Shown: positions 52,743 through 63,114 of the stretch, piece by piece | How positions within the stretch are numbered: the stretch's first letter is position 1 | Layout of the letters: every line of letters begins with the position of its first letter | Assembly (NCBI GenBank): GCA_001898835.1 | Contig: MKVM01000001.1 | Span: 1,402,651 to 1,466,650, forward strand | Source of the DNA: Micrococcales bacterium 72-143 | GTDB taxonomy: Bacteria > Actinomycetota > Actinomycetes > Actinomycetales > Microbacteriaceae | Direction: 5' to 3' | Length of the DNA: 64,000 nt | The notes under the pieces: generated by a model | What the model was told of the DNA's origin: nothing | Databases searched by the model: none | The model's input: the letters and a program-made list of their open reading frames with translations, nothing else | Made by a program: the position numbers and the translations under genes

Positions 52743-53048
52743 CTAGTCGATCGGGTCCTGAGTCTCGATGCGGAGGGTGCGGGAGGCGCGGGCGGCCACC
52801 CGGGCATCCCGCACACGCTGCAGTCGGCGCACCAGGAGTGGATCGTGGCGCAGCGCTGCCGGCGAATCGAGTATCGCCGACAGAAGCTGATAGTAACGTG
52901 CGGGTGCCACATCGAACTCCGCACGGATGGCGGAGGCCTTGGCCCCCGTGCGGCCCGTCCACGCGCTCTCGAACGCGAGCACGCGCGCGGAGAGCGGGTC
53001 CAGCTCGCCGGCCGGCGTGAGGCGCGCCGCTCCCGAGTTCGCGGACAT
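52743..53048 (-). CDS. DUF3263 protein
   Basis: A 101-residue protein of the actinobacterial DUF3263 family. The core is LSARVLAFESAWTGRTGAKASAIRAEF, continuing VAPARYYQLLSAILDSPAALRHDPLLVRRLQRVRDAR. It looks like a small helix-turn-helix protein, which would suit DNA binding (inference). It is first of a two-gene unit with the LytR_C protein, the usual arrangement in this group. Confidence 0.88.
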   Translation of the reverse strand: MSANSGAARLTPAGELDPLSARVLAFESAWTGRTGAKASAIRAEFDVAPARYYQLLSAILDSPAALRHDPLLVRRLQRVRDARVAARASRTLRIETQDPID

Positions 53049-53168
53049 GCGGCACCTCCTCAGGCTTGCGAGCCCGCTTCCCGGGCCGCCTCGGCCAGCC
53101 TAGGAGCCGCACGCCGCGGCATCCGCGCGACCCGCGGGGCTCGCCGGTCTCCAGACGCACTCGCGCCC

Positions 53169-54167
53169 TCAGCGCTGACGGGTCGCAGGGGTGCGTGCTC
53201 CCACGGAGGTCAGCCGACCGCCGTGCGGGGAGCCGGATGCGAGGGGCTCGCCGTCGATGGCGAGCACGAACGCGGCGTCGGGGTCGGCGCGACCCTCCGC
53301 CACGAGCGCGTCCCAGCGTCCCGCGACCTCCGGCAGCGCCGCACGCGCCTCGAACGTCACCGCGCGGGCGCCGACGTCGCGGATCGCGCCGAGCAACCGC
53401 GCCCGGTCGGGCGGCGGCAGGTAGACGGCGGTGCCGAGCGAGGCGACGACGAGCGTCGACCCCCGGGGGGCGGCGGCGGCGAGCGCGCCGAGGGAGGCGA
53501 GCGCGTCGCCCGCCACCACCTCGGGCGGCTCGAGCCGGGCCGCCGCGAGCGCCTCCCGCAGCCGGGCGCGGCGCTCGGGCCGGTCGGGCGGCAGCGACGC
53601 CTCGAGCCAGCGCGCGTCCTCGGGGTCGGCGGCATCGAGCGGGGCGAGGTCGACGCCGCGCCGCCAGCGGATGTCCGGGAGCGCCTGCGGGACGAGCGTC
53701 GCATCCGTCTCCGCCTCGAGCACGGGCGGCCCCTCCCCGAGGACCGCGAGCCCCCCGGGTGTGCGGAGGCGGTAGCCGTAGCGGTCGGGGATGAGGCAGA
53801 GCCCCGCCGACGCACCCAGCTCGACGAGCGCGATCGGCCCCGGGATGCGGGCGAGCGCGACCGTGAGGGGGACGCAGCGCCCCGGCTCGTTGGTCTGCAC
53901 CCGCCGGCGCGGGAGCTGCTCGGCGACCGCGTCCGCCCGGGCGAGCACCGCATCCGCCCACACCGGGTAGTCGGCGTCGGGGGCGCCCAGCTGGGCCGCG
54001 ACCGCGAACAGCAGGGAGGGTTGCCGCGCGGGGGGCGGGAGCGCGTCGAGGAGGGCGAGCAGGCGGGGGTCGTCGGCGACGCCCAGGCACCACTCCACCT
54101 GCCGCGCGGAGGTCGCCGCGAGCTCGCGCGCCGCCCGCAGGTACCAGTCGCGCGTCGACTCGGTCAT
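53169..54167 (-). CDS. DUF2332 family protein
   Basis: A 332-residue protein of the DUF2332 family. It starts with YLRAARELAATSARQVEWCLGVADD, a middle region IALVELGASAGLCLIPDRYGYRL (methyltransferase-like glycine loop, about 112-134), and GVDLAPLDAADPEDARWLEASLPPDRPERRARL. The fold suggests an S-adenosylmethionine-binding enzyme, but no activity is known to me. ATG at 54167 is preferred over a GTG 6 nt upstream. Divergent from msrB. Confidence 0.85.
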   Translation of the reverse strand: MTESTRDWYLRAARELAATSARQVEWCLGVADDPRLLALLDALPPPARQPSLLFAVAAQLGAPDADYPVWADAVLARADAVAEQLPRRRVQTNEPGRCVPLTVALARIPGPIALVELGASAGLCLIPDRYGYRLRTPGGLAVLGEGPPVLEAETDATLVPQALPDIRWRRGVDLAPLDAADPEDARWLEASLPPDRPERRARLREALAAARLEPPEVVAGDALASLGALAAAAPRGSTLVVASLGTAVYLPPPDRARLLGAIRDVGARAVTFEARAALPEVAGRWDALVAEGRADPDAAFVLAIDGEPLASGSPHGGRLTSVGARTPATRQR

Positions 54168-54262
54168 CCCCACATCATCCGGGAACTCCGCGTCGCCCCG
54201 CGACGTTGCACTCAGCGGGTCCTCCCCCGGGGACCCTACGATGTGCGAGGAAAGGGAACGCG

Positions 54263-54697
54263 ATGGGCTACAAGGTCACCAAGACGGACGACGAGTGGCG
54301 CGAGGAGCTCGGCGACGACCGCTTCCGCGTGCTGCGGCAGGCGGGCACCGAGCGGGCCTGGACGGGCGAGCTGCTCGACGAGCACCGCGCGGGCCTCTAC
54401 ACCTGTGCCGCGTGCGGCGCCGAGCTGTTCAAGAGCGGCACGAAGTTCGACTCCGGCTGCGGCTGGCCGAGCTTCTACGACTCGGTGAACCCGGATGCCG
54501 TCGAGCTCATCGAGGACCGCTCGCTCGGCATGGTGCGCACCGAGGTGCGCTGCGCCAACTGCGGCGGCCATCTGGGGCACGTCTTCGACGACGGCTTCGG
54601 CACCCCCACGGGTCTGCGCTACTGCATGAACTCGCTCTCGCTCGGCTTCCAGGCCCAGGGCGAGGGTGCGGACGCGGCCGCGGGCGCCGAGAGCTGA
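54263..54697 (+). CDS. msrB: Peptide-methionine (R)-S-oxide reductase MsrB
   Basis: A 144-residue repair enzyme that reduces methionine-R-sulfoxide in oxidised proteins. Zinc is held by two CxxC pairs, in CAACGAELF and CANCGGHLGHVF. FDSGCGWPSFYD is the substrate pocket, and the catalytic Cys is in LRYCMNSLSL (about 119-128). Length is standard. A GGAAAGGGA stretch supplies the ribosome site. It is followed 2 bp later by a nitroreductase, probably co-transcribed. Confidence 0.96.
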   Translation: MGYKVTKTDDEWREELGDDRFRVLRQAGTERAWTGELLDEHRAGLYTCAACGAELFKSGTKFDSGCGWPSFYDSVNPDAVELIEDRSLGMVRTEVRCANCGGHLGHVFDDGFGTPTGLRYCMNSLSLGFQAQGEGADAAAGAES

Positions 54698-54699
54698 CG

Positions 54700-55254
54700 A
54701 TGGGCGCGAAGGGCTCCGCCGCGGAGGCGATGCTGCGGCGGCGGTCCCACTCATCGGTGGGCGACGAGGCACCGAGCGAGAAGGAGCTGCTGCGGCTGCT
54801 CGAGGTCGCCGGCACCGTCGCCGACCACGCGGCTCTGCGACCCTGGCGCGTGATCGCGCTGCGGGGCGAGGCGCGCGAGCGCGTGGGGCGGGCGATCGCG
54901 GAGGCGACCGGCGCCACCGGGTCCGACGCCGAGAAGCTCGCCCGGAAGCCCTTGCGCGCCCCGCTGCTGCTCGCCGTCGTCGTCTCGCCGAAGCCGAGCG
55001 GCAAGGTCGCCGACTGGGAGCAGGAGGCGGTCGCCTCCGGGGTCGCCCACGCGCTGAGCCTGCTGCTCGACGAGGCCGGCTGGGGCGTCATGTGGCGCAC
55101 CGGCCACTACACGCGCTCGGGCGCCGTCCACCGCGCACACGAGCTGGGGCCGGACGAGCGGCTCATGGGCTGGCTCTACGTCGGGTCGAGGCCCGAGAAG
55201 AAGAGCGGGCGCCGCAAGCCCATCACGGCGAGGAAGCACCTGACGAGTCTGTGA
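54700..55254 (+). CDS. Nitroreductase family protein
   Basis: A 184-residue FMN-dependent NAD(P)H reductase fold. Recognisable are MLRRRSHSSVGDEAPSEKEL (the RRS FMN-binding start), LRPWRVIALRG, and QEAVASGVAHALSLLLDEAGWGVMWRTG, typical of the YdjA-like short subgroup. Possible substrates include nitroaromatics or flavin. It follows msrB closely, suggesting a redox-stress unit. Its 3' end overlaps the convergent permease gene by 32 bp. Confidence 0.87.
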   Translation: MGAKGSAAEAMLRRRSHSSVGDEAPSEKELLRLLEVAGTVADHAALRPWRVIALRGEARERVGRAIAEATGATGSDAEKLARKPLRAPLLLAVVVSPKPSGKVADWEQEAVASGVAHALSLLLDEAGWGVMWRTGHYTRSGAVHRAHELGPDERLMGWLYVGSRPEKKSGRRKPITARKHLTSL

Positions 55255-56218
55255 CGCGCTCGGGCGCGAGGTGCCCGGGCCGCCGGATCGACGCGACGCC
55301 GACCGCCGCGATCGCGAGCGCCGCCCCGCCGACCGTCGCGAGGTCGAGGCCCGCATCCGCGACGGGCAGCAGCGCATCGAGCAGCACGGCGGCCGTGAGC
55401 TGGCCGGCGATCGTCGCGAGCCCGAAGAGCAGCACCCCCGTGAGCGGGACGATCGCAGCCCCGCCGGCGATGAACGCGATGCCGATGACCCCGCCCAGGT
55501 AGAGCACCGGATCGCTCGGCAGCGCCGGGGGCGCGCCCATCACCGCGACGTCGATGCCTGCGGCGACGGCGAGCACGATCGTGCCGGCGAGGAAGCTCAC
55601 GAAGGTCGCGGCGAGCACCGAGCCCGCCCGCTGGCGCAGCTGGCCGTTGACGGCCTGCTGCCACGACATCCCGGTGCCCGCGACGAGCGGCAGGAGCAGC
55701 AGCCACCACGGGGCGTCGCCGCGCACCCGGTCGGAGACGGCCCAGATCACGGCCGCCACCGCGAGCACCGCGCCGAGGACGCGCGGCAGGGTCAGCGGCT
55801 TGGGCACCATCGCGCCGATCCCCCGACGGTCGATGAGCAGCGAGCCGACCGCCTGGCCGCCGACGATCGCCACCGTGAACAGGGCGACGCCGAGCACCGG
55901 GGCCACGAGCCCCTGCGAGGTCACCATGAGCGCACCCGCGACCCCGCCGAACAGGAACCAGGGCGACATGCTGCGGTCGCGCACGGCCGAGCGGATGCGG
56001 CCGAGACCGGCGCGCGCGTCGCGCCGACCGAGCAGCGCGAGGGCGCAGAGGACCGTGCCGATGCCGAAGGAGATGAACGCCGCGATCACTCCGCCGCCCA
56101 CCTCGACGGCGAGCTCGCCGTTGATGCGGGCCTGCACGGCGATGAGCGCACCCGCGACCACGGCGCAGACGAGGGCGGCGGTCGTCACGAAGGGGCGAAC
56201 CGCGTGCTCGTGCGACAT
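55223..56218 (-). CDS. DMT superfamily permease (DUF606/YdcZ type)
   Basis: A 331-residue membrane protein with ten helices arranged as two DUF606-like repeats. The first starts VCAVVAGALIAVQARINGELAVEVGG, and the second LLPLVAGTGMSWQQAVNGQLRQRAGSVLAATFVSFLAGTIVL. The repeated Q-(x)-N-G(x)L element marks each half. Function is probably small-molecule or sugar export, not established. A GGAGGG site precedes the ATG. The tRNA-Thr gene lies directly upstream. Confidence 0.88.
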   Translation of the reverse strand: MSHEHAVRPFVTTAALVCAVVAGALIAVQARINGELAVEVGGGVIAAFISFGIGTVLCALALLGRRDARAGLGRIRSAVRDRSMSPWFLFGGVAGALMVTSQGLVAPVLGVALFTVAIVGGQAVGSLLIDRRGIGAMVPKPLTLPRVLGAVLAVAAVIWAVSDRVRGDAPWWLLLLPLVAGTGMSWQQAVNGQLRQRAGSVLAATFVSFLAGTIVLAVAAGIDVAVMGAPPALPSDPVLYLGGVIGIAFIAGGAAIVPLTGVLLFGLATIAGQLTAAVLLDALLPVADAGLDLATVGGAALAIAAVGVASIRRPGHLAPERVTDSSGASSP

Positions 56219-56231
56219 GACCCTCCGTCCC

Positions 56232-56308
56232 TGGAGCCTCCTGTCGGATTCGAACCGACGACCCTCGCTTTACAAGAGCGACGCTCTGGCCAACTGAGCT
56301 AAGGAGGC
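56232..56308 (-). tRNA. tRNA-Thr (anticodon UGU), CCA encoded
   Basis: The complement gives acceptor GCCTCCT pairing with AGGAGGC, D-loop AGCTCAGTTGGCCAGAGC, anticodon loop CTTGTAA (UGU, codon ACA) and T-arm GGTTCGAATCC. Unlike the other two tRNAs here, the gene encodes its 3' CCA (56232-56234). Confidence 0.95.
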
Positions 56309-56361
56309 GCGCGCGCCCTCACCCCTCGGGCTGCGGTCGACGCGGTTGACAGCCTACGGCG

Positions 56362-57288
56362 CTACGGCGCGGTGGTGGCCGTGGGAGCCGGTGTGGGGCT
56401 CGGCGTCGGCGTCGCCGTGTACGCGTCGCCCGCCGCATCCGTCACGAACTGGGCGAGCTCCTTGGCGTCGAAGTCCTTCGTGTACTGGAACCTCTTGCCG
56501 TCGACGATGATCGTCGGTGCCGTCGTGATGGCGGGGATGTCGGCGTTCGGGATGGGCCCATTGAGCGCGCGCACCGTGGCGGCCTGCACCCAGGACGCGA
56601 AGCGCTTCTTCTCGATGCAGGTCTTGATCCGCGCGCGATCGGTGACGCCGGCGTCGACCGCGCGGGAGAGCAGCTCCTCGTCGGTCAGCCCCTCCGACCC
56701 CTCCTCGGGCTGATCGGCGAACAGCGCCTCGTGGAAGTCGAAGAACGCGTCGGGCGAGTACTCGGCCACGCACGCCGCGGCGTTGGCGGCCCGCAGCGAG
56801 TACTGGGTGCCGGCCGACTTCGTGGTGAGCAACGCGATGGGGTGGATCTCGATGGTGGCGGCGCCGGACGAGACCCACTTGCGCAGCTGGGCCGCGTTGT
56901 TCTGCTCGAAGGTGCCGCAGTTGCCGCAGAGGTAGTCGACGTACACGCGGATGTCGATGACGCCCGTCTCGCCGGGCTCCGACGCGACGGGGGTCGCGCT
57001 CGGCGCGAGGCCCGGGGTGCGCACGGCCTTGAGGTCGGCGCCGATGCGGATGCCGTCGCTCGCCATGTTGAGGGGCCCGCGGGCGGGACCCTGGTTCACC
57101 GTGATGAGCGTGACGGCGACGACGGCGATCACCACGAGCGCCCCGCCGACCACGCTCGACAGGATGATGAGACGGCGACGGCGCTCCTGCTTGCGGTGCA
57201 GGGCGCGCAGTTCGCGGGCGCGCTCCTTCGCGGCAGCCCGGGCATCGTTGCCGCCGGGCTCCGGGCGATCGGACTCGCCGTAGGTCAT
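56362..57288 (-). CDS. Membrane-anchored DsbA-like thioredoxin-fold protein
   Basis: A 308-residue protein. A charged, Arg-rich cytoplasmic N-terminus is followed by one transmembrane helix (about 41-64, LIILSSVVGGALVVIAVVAVTLITV). The extracytoplasmic DsbA/thioredoxin_4 domain has active site CGNC in VDYLCGNCGTFEQNN, and ITTAPTIIVDGKRFQY with the cis-Pro region. The tail is Pro/Thr-rich. It should form or reshuffle disulfides in exported proteins. The regulatory region toward the divergent ABC ATPase gene is 247 bp. Confidence 0.9.
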   Translation of the reverse strand: MTYGESDRPEPGGNDARAAAKERARELRALHRKQERRRRLIILSSVVGGALVVIAVVAVTLITVNQGPARGPLNMASDGIRIGADLKAVRTPGLAPSATPVASEPGETGVIDIRVYVDYLCGNCGTFEQNNAAQLRKWVSSGAATIEIHPIALLTTKSAGTQYSLRAANAAACVAEYSPDAFFDFHEALFADQPEEGSEGLTDEELLSRAVDAGVTDRARIKTCIEKKRFASWVQAATVRALNGPIPNADIPAITTAPTIIVDGKRFQYTKDFDAKELAQFVTDAAGDAYTATPTPSPTPAPTATTAP

Positions 57289-57535
57289 CGATCCTCGTTC
57301 TCGGGTGTGGGGAGCGCGTTCGAGAGAATACGACGCGCGGGTGCAGGGGCGCCACTCGGCTCCGCGGTGCGATGCTAGGCAGCCAATCTGGGAACCTTCC
57401 GGACGCCCCCTGAAGGCGGGGGGGGCCGCGGCGCTGTGTCATACTGAGCGGGATCGTCGGCACCGACGCCGGCGGTCTTTCCATTCACTACGGATCGTCC
57501 GGCACGTACCTGCCGGTGAAGGAGAACGAATCACC

Positions 57536-58645
<1,110 letters not shown>

Positions 58646-58708
58646 CGCATCCGCTTCACCGGAGGCCGCATCCCCGTCCGGGGGTGCGGCCTCCGTCGTT
58701 CCTGCGAA

Positions 58709-58714
58709 TAGGCT
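58709..58714 (+). promoter_or_regulatory. Candidate -10 element for leaderless DUF4032 gene
   Basis: TAGGCT is followed by 6 nt and then the GTG at 58721. The preceding GC-rich complementary stretches around 58661-58692 (GGAGGCCGCA/TGCGGCCTCC) could terminate the ugpC transcript. Confidence 0.5.
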
Positions 58715-58720
58715 CGGGGC

Positions 58721-60004
58721 GTGAGCTCGCTCTCGATCACCTCGGCCGTTCCCGACCCCGCGCTTCTCGACCTGCCCTGGGATCTGCCGCTCGAGTCGTG
58801 GCCCGACGAGACGATCGCCGCCCTGCCGAAGGGCATCTCTCGCCACCTCGTGCGCTTCGTGCACCTCGAGGGCTTCGTGGTCGCGATCAAGGAGACCACG
58901 GCCGAGCTCGCCCGCCGCGAGTACGACATGCTGCGCACCCTGCAGCGTCTCGACGTGCCGTGCGTCGAGCCGGTCGCCGTGGTCACGGGGCGGGTCGCCG
59001 CCGACGGCGAGGAGCTCTCCCCCGCCCTCGTCACGCGCCACCTCAAGTTCTCGCTGCCGTACCGCGCCCTGTACTCGCAGGCGCTGCGCCCCGACACGGC
59101 GACGCGCCTCGTCGACGCGCTCGCGCTCCTGCTCGCGCGGCTGCACCTCATCGGCTTCTACTGGGGCGACGTGTCGCTGTCCAACACCCTGTTCCGACGC
59201 GACGCGGGCGCGTTCGCCGCCTACCTCGTCGACGCGGAGACCGGCAAGCTCTACGAGGGCGGGCTCTCGAACGGGCAACGCGAGAACGACCTCGAGGTGG
59301 CGCGCATCAACATCGCCGGCGAGCTGCTCGACCTGCAGTCCGGCGGCCGGCTCGACGAGGCGGTCGACCCCGTCGATATCGCCGACGGCATCGTCGCGGC
59401 GTACCGCTCCCTGTGGCGCGAGCTCACGGCATCCGAGACCTTCCCCGAGGCGGAGCGCTGGCGCATCCGGGAGCGCGTCGAGCGGCTCAACGACCTGGGC
59501 TTCGACATCGAGGAGCTGTCGATCCGCCGGGGCGACGACGGCACGAGCGTGCGGATCCAGCCGAAGGTCGTCGACGCCGGGCACCACTCGCGGCGCCTGC
59601 TGCGGCTCACCGGCCTCGACGCGGGCGAGAACCAGGCCAGGCGCCTGCTCAACGACCTCGACGCCTACCGCGCGATGCGCGGCAAGTCGGACGAGGACGA
59701 GGAGATGGTCGCCCACGAGTGGCTCGTGTCGGTGTTCGAGCCGGTCGTGCGGTCGATCCCGCGGGAGCTGCGCGGCAAGCTCGAGCCGGCCGAGGTGTTC
59801 CACCAGCTGCTCGACCACCGCTGGTACCTGTCGCAGGAGCAGAACCGCAACGTGCCGCTCGCCGAGGCCGTCACCTCCTACGTCGACACCGTGCTGCGCC
59901 ACCGCCGCGACGAGGTGACCGTGGTGGGGCCGCCGACGTCGGCGATCACCCTGCCGATCGCGGTCGTCGACGACGGCGAAGAGGATTGGATGGCGAAGGT
60001 CTGA
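58721..60004 (+). CDS. DUF4032 kinase-like protein
   Basis: A 427-residue protein. The N-terminal part resembles lipopolysaccharide-kinase/protein-kinase folds: VVAIKETTAELARREYDMLRTLQRL has a Lys-Glu arrangement (about 52-76), RLHLIGFYWGDVSLSNTLF looks like the catalytic loop with Asp-x4-Asn (about 141-159), and AYLVDAETGKLY the metal loop. The C-terminal DUF4032 region follows (LLRLTGLDAGENQARRLLNDLDAYR; EVFHQLLDHRWYLSQEQNRNV). Substrate unknown. Its stop overlaps the next ATG (TGATG). Confidence 0.87.
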   Translation: MSSLSITSAVPDPALLDLPWDLPLESWPDETIAALPKGISRHLVRFVHLEGFVVAIKETTAELARREYDMLRTLQRLDVPCVEPVAVVTGRVAADGEELSPALVTRHLKFSLPYRALYSQALRPDTATRLVDALALLLARLHLIGFYWGDVSLSNTLFRRDAGAFAAYLVDAETGKLYEGGLSNGQRENDLEVARINIAGELLDLQSGGRLDEAVDPVDIADGIVAAYRSLWRELTASETFPEAERWRIRERVERLNDLGFDIEELSIRRGDDGTSVRIQPKVVDAGHHSRRLLRLTGLDAGENQARRLLNDLDAYRAMRGKSDEDEEMVAHEWLVSVFEPVVRSIPRELRGKLEPAEVFHQLLDHRWYLSQEQNRNVPLAEAVTSYVDTVLRHRRDEVTVVGPPTSAITLPIAVVDDGEEDWMAKV

Positions 60005-60474
60005 TGGACGAGCTCCCCGAGTACACCGCCGCCGACCTCGAGCGCGAGGACGCGTTCGACGTGCCGTCGTTCACGAACGACGACGCCGTCGATCTCGGCC
60101 TCGCCGCCGTCGAGGTGATCGACGAGCGCGGGCTGAGCCTCGCGGTGCGCGTCGTGCTGCGCGGCGACGTGGTCTTCCAGGCGAAGCTCGGCGCCTCCGG
60201 TCCGGGCAACGACCCGTGGCTCGCGGGCAAGGCCGCGGTCGCCGAGCGCTTCGGCGAGCCGTCGCTGCTCGTGCGCCGCCGTCACGAGGAGGCGGGCACC
60301 CCCTTCGAGGAGCGCACGGATGTCGACCACGACCTCCTGCGCGCCCACGGCGGCTCGATCCCCCTCCGCGTCGACGGCGAGCTCGTGGGCACGATCACGA
60401 TGTCGGGCGAGCCCGACGTCGTCGACCACGCGGCCGCTGCGGAGGCGATCCGCCGCTACCTCGCGGCGCGATAG
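60004..60474 (+). CDS. UPF0303/HbpS-like (DUF336) protein
   Basis: A 156-residue protein of the GlcG/HbpS-like family, small alpha/beta proteins some of which bind or degrade haem. Seen here: DLGLAAVEVIDERGLSLAVRVVLRGDVVFQAKLG, then LAGKAAVAERFGEPSLLVRR and a closing EPDVVDHAAAAEAIRRYLA. The segments match UPF0303, whose members lack a proven role. It starts on the stop codon of the DUF4032 gene, so the two are translated together. Confidence 0.85.
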   Translation: MDELPEYTAADLEREDAFDVPSFTNDDAVDLGLAAVEVIDERGLSLAVRVVLRGDVVFQAKLGASGPGNDPWLAGKAAVAERFGEPSLLVRRRHEEAGTPFEERTDVDHDLLRAHGGSIPLRVDGELVGTITMSGEPDVVDHAAAAEAIRRYLAAR

Positions 60475-60477
60475 TCG

Positions 60478-60527
60478 CCGTTCCGCGCCATCGTTCCCGA
60501 AGGAACGGGTGCGATCACGCGGAACGG
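60478..60527. terminator. Nested inverted repeats between convergent genes
   Basis: The outer 10-bp arms (60478-60487 and 60518-60527) enclose an inner perfect hairpin CGTTCC-CGAA-GGAACG (60492-60507). The element fills the 56-bp gap between the UPF0303 and rlmB stop codons and is symmetrical, so it can work on both strands. Confidence 0.65.
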
Positions 60528-60530
60528 GAA

Positions 60531-61523
60531 CTATGAGGCGGCGGATGCGGCGCGCAGCTTCGCGACCTCGTAGAGGGCGACGGACACGGCGATGCCCGCG
60601 TTGAGCGACTCGGTGTCGGAGGAGATCGGGATCGACACGATCGCGTCGCAGTTCTCGGTGACGAGCCGCGAGAGACCCTTGCCCTCGGAGCCCACCACGA
60701 TCACGATGGGCCGGTCGGCGAAGGAGATGCCGGGCAGCGACACCTCGCCGCCGCCGTCGAGGCCGAGCACGAAGAGCCCCTCCTTCTTGAGGGCCTGCAG
60801 CGTCTGCGTGAGATTCGCCGCCATCGCGACGGGCACGCGCACGGCGGCGCCCGCCGAGGTCTTCCACGCGGAGGCCGTCATGCCCACCGAGCGACGCTGC
60901 GGCACGATCACGCCGTGCGCGCCGAACGCCCCCGCGGAGCGGATGATGGCGCCGAGATTGCGCGGGTCGGTCACCCCGTCGAGGGCGACGATGAGCGGCG
61001 GGCGCCCCGTGTCGTGGGCGCGCTCGACGAGGTCGAGCGGGTGGGCGTACGCGTACGGCGGCACCTTGAGTGCCAGCCCCTGGTGCACGGCGTCGTGGCC
61101 GCTCATCCGGTCGAGCTCGGGGCGCATGACCTCGAGCACCGGGATGCCGCGCTTGGTCGCGATCGACAGCGCCTCCTTGACGCGGTCGTCCATCTCGACG
61201 CGGGCCGCGACGTAGAGCGTCGTCGCTGGGATGCGGGCGCGCAGCGCCTCGACGACCGAGTTGCGGCCCGTGACGAGCTCGCCCTCGTCGGCCTTCTTGG
61301 GCCGCGGCGCGCGCTTGGCGGGCGCATCCGGCTTGCCGTGCCGCGCGCGGGCCGCCTCCAGGCGGTCGTTCGCGGCCTTCCGCTTGCCGGCGACGTGCCA
61401 GCTGCGGTCCTCCGCCTTCGGGGTCGGGCCCTTGCCCTCGAGCGCCTTGCGCCCGTGCCCCCCCGTTCCCGCGGTGGCGCCCTTCTTCGTCTTGCGCGCC
61501 CCCGGGCGTCCCGGCTTGGCCAT
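60531..61523 (-). CDS. rlmB: 23S rRNA (guanosine-2'-O-)-methyltransferase RlmB
   Basis: A 330-residue SPOUT/TrmH-family methyltransferase. A basic Lys/Gly-rich N-terminal extension (1-80) precedes the substrate-binding domain (ELVTGRNSVVEALRARIPATTLYV). The catalytic trefoil-knot domain has motif 1 LDGVTDPRNLGAIIRSAGAFGAHGVI, motif 2 IVVGSEGKGLSRL and motif 3 IPISSDTESLNAGIAVSVALYE. The expected target is G2251 of 23S rRNA. The cysS-rlmB order seen here is common in actinobacteria. Confidence 0.94.
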   Translation of the reverse strand: MAKPGRPGARKTKKGATAGTGGHGRKALEGKGPTPKAEDRSWHVAGKRKAANDRLEAARARHGKPDAPAKRAPRPKKADEGELVTGRNSVVEALRARIPATTLYVAARVEMDDRVKEALSIATKRGIPVLEVMRPELDRMSGHDAVHQGLALKVPPYAYAHPLDLVERAHDTGRPPLIVALDGVTDPRNLGAIIRSAGAFGAHGVIVPQRRSVGMTASAWKTSAGAAVRVPVAMAANLTQTLQALKKEGLFVLGLDGGGEVSLPGISFADRPIVIVVGSEGKGLSRLVTENCDAIVSIPISSDTESLNAGIAVSVALYEVAKLRAASAAS

Positions 61524-61560
61524 CAGCAGCTCCCCTGCGTCGTGTGGATCGTGTTCGTGG

Positions 61561-62973
61561 TCACGCGAGGCTCCAGCGGGCGCCGTCGGGTGTGTCGTCG
61601 ATCGCGATGCCCGCGGTCGCGAGTTCGTCGCGGATGCGGTCGGCGGCCGCGAAGTCCCGCGCGGCCCGGGCGGATGCCCGGTCGGCGAGCAGTCGCTCCA
61701 CGAGCGCGGCGAGCGCGACGTCGGCGGCGCCGGATGCGGCATCCGCCCACTCGGGTGCCGTCGGGTCGACGCCCAGCACGCCCGTCATGGCCTTCACGCG
61801 CTCGCGCAGCACCGCGACCTCGGCGAGGTCGCCCGCGTCGAGCGCCGTGTTGCCGGCGCGTACCGCCTCGTGCAGCACGCCGAGCGCCTGCGGCACGCCG
61901 AGGTCGTCGTCCATCGCCGCGGCGAAGGCCTCGGGCACGTGCCCGTCGCCCGGCCCCGCGACGGCGCCGGACTCGAGGGCGCGCTCGGCGCGCTCGAGGA
62001 ACCCCGCGATGCGGTCGAGCGCCGCCTCGGCCTCCTCGAGGGCGCCGGGGTGGTAGTCGATCGCCGAGCGGTAGTGCGCACTCGCGAGGTAGTAGCGCAC
62101 CACGACGGGCCGCGCGAGGGCGAGGAACTCGGCCGCGTAGATCGAGTTGCCGAGCGACTTCGACATCTTCTGGCCCTCGACCATGACGATGCCGTTGTGC
62201 ACCCAGTAGCGGGCGAAGCCGTCGCCGGCCGCGGTCGACTGGGCGAGCTCGTTCTCGTGGTGCGGGAAGCGCAGGTCGAGGCCGCCGCCGTGGATGTCGA
62301 ACTCGGCCCCGAGGTAGCGCTTCGACATCGCCGAGCACTCGATGTGCCATCCGGGGCGCCCGGCGCCCCACGGCGAGCTCCACGACGCGGACGCCGGCTC
62401 CTCCGGCTTGGAGCCCTTCCAGAGGGCGAAGTCGCGCGGGTCGCGCTTGCCGCGGGTGGCCGCATCCGGGGAGTCGGCCATGTCGTCGAGCTTCTGGCGG
62501 GTGAGCTCGCCGTAGGCGGGCCAGCTGCGCACGTCGAAGTAGACGTCGCCCGTGCCGTCGTCGGCGACGTAGGCGTGGCCGCGCTCGATGAGGGCGTCGA
62601 TGAGCTCCTGCATCTGGGGGATGCTTGCGGTCGCGCGCGGCTCGTAGCTGGGGGGCAGGATGCCGATGGCCCGGTAGCCGGCCGTGAACTCGAGCTCGAC
62701 CCGGTAGGCGAGCGCCCACCACTGCTCGTGCTCGGACGCGTTCGCGAGCACCTTGTCGTCGATGTCGGTGACGTTGCGCACGAAGGTGACGTCGTATCCG
62801 CGATACGCGAACCAGCGCCGCCAGAGGTCGTAGGCGAGCGCGGAGCGCAGGTGGCCGACGTGGGGCGAGGACTGCACGGTGGGTCCGCATACGTACATGC
62901 CGACCTGTCCCGGCTGCAGCGGCTCGAAGTCGCGCAGCGCCTGGGCGCGGCTGTCGTAGAGGCGGATCGTCAC
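61561..62973 (-). CDS. cysS: Cysteinyl-tRNA synthetase CysS
   Basis: A 470-residue class I tRNA synthetase. The HIGH-type motif is in [22 protein letters not shown] (about 28-49), where the Cys also binds the zinc used for cysteine selection. [11 protein letters not shown] and HHENELAQS provide the other zinc ligands (Cys, His, Glu). The KMSKS motif is in [13 protein letters not shown] (about 265-277). A typical anticodon-binding C-terminus follows. GTG start. It is first of the pair with rlmB. Confidence 0.95.
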   Translation of the reverse strand: MTIRLYDSRAQALRDFEPLQPGQVGMYVCGPTVQSSPHVGHLRSALAYDLWRRWFAYRGYDVTFVRNVTDIDDKVLANASEHEQWWALAYRVELEFTAGYRAIGILPPSYEPRATASIPQMQELIDALIERGHAYVADDGTGDVYFDVRSWPAYGELTRQKLDDMADSPDAATRGKRDPRDFALWKGSKPEEPASASWSSPWGAGRPGWHIECSAMSKRYLGAEFDIHGGGLDLRFPHHENELAQSTAAGDGFARYWVHNGIVMVEGQKMSKSLGNSIYAAEFLALARPVVVRYYLASAHYRSAIDYHPGALEEAEAALDRIAGFLERAERALESGAVAGPGDGHVPEAFAAAMDDDLGVPQALGVLHEAVRAGNTALDAGDLAEVAVLRERVKAMTGVLGVDPTAPEWADAASGAADVALAALVERLLADRASARAARDFAAADRIRDELATAGIAIDDTPDGARWSLA

Positions 62974-63038
62974 CCGGCGAGTTTACCGGCGCGCCCGGCG
63001 CGGGCGTCCGCGTTCGACAACGGAGCGCGAGGCGGGTA

Positions 63039-63053
63039 AGGTAAGCCTTACCT
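63039..63053. promoter_or_regulatory. IdeR/DtxR-type iron box before the HtaA gene
   Basis: AGGTAAG-C-CTTACCT is a perfect palindrome. Extended to 63037-63055 it agrees with the DtxR/IdeR consensus TTAGGTTAGSCTAACCTAA at 15 of 19 positions. It lies about 60 bp before the TTG start, so iron-loaded IdeR (31921-32613) probably represses this gene. Confidence 0.85.
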
Positions 63054-63114
63054 GAGTCTTCGCGATGGTGCGCGTCGCGTGACCCGATCACATCCAACCC
63101 ACGGAGATCTACTC

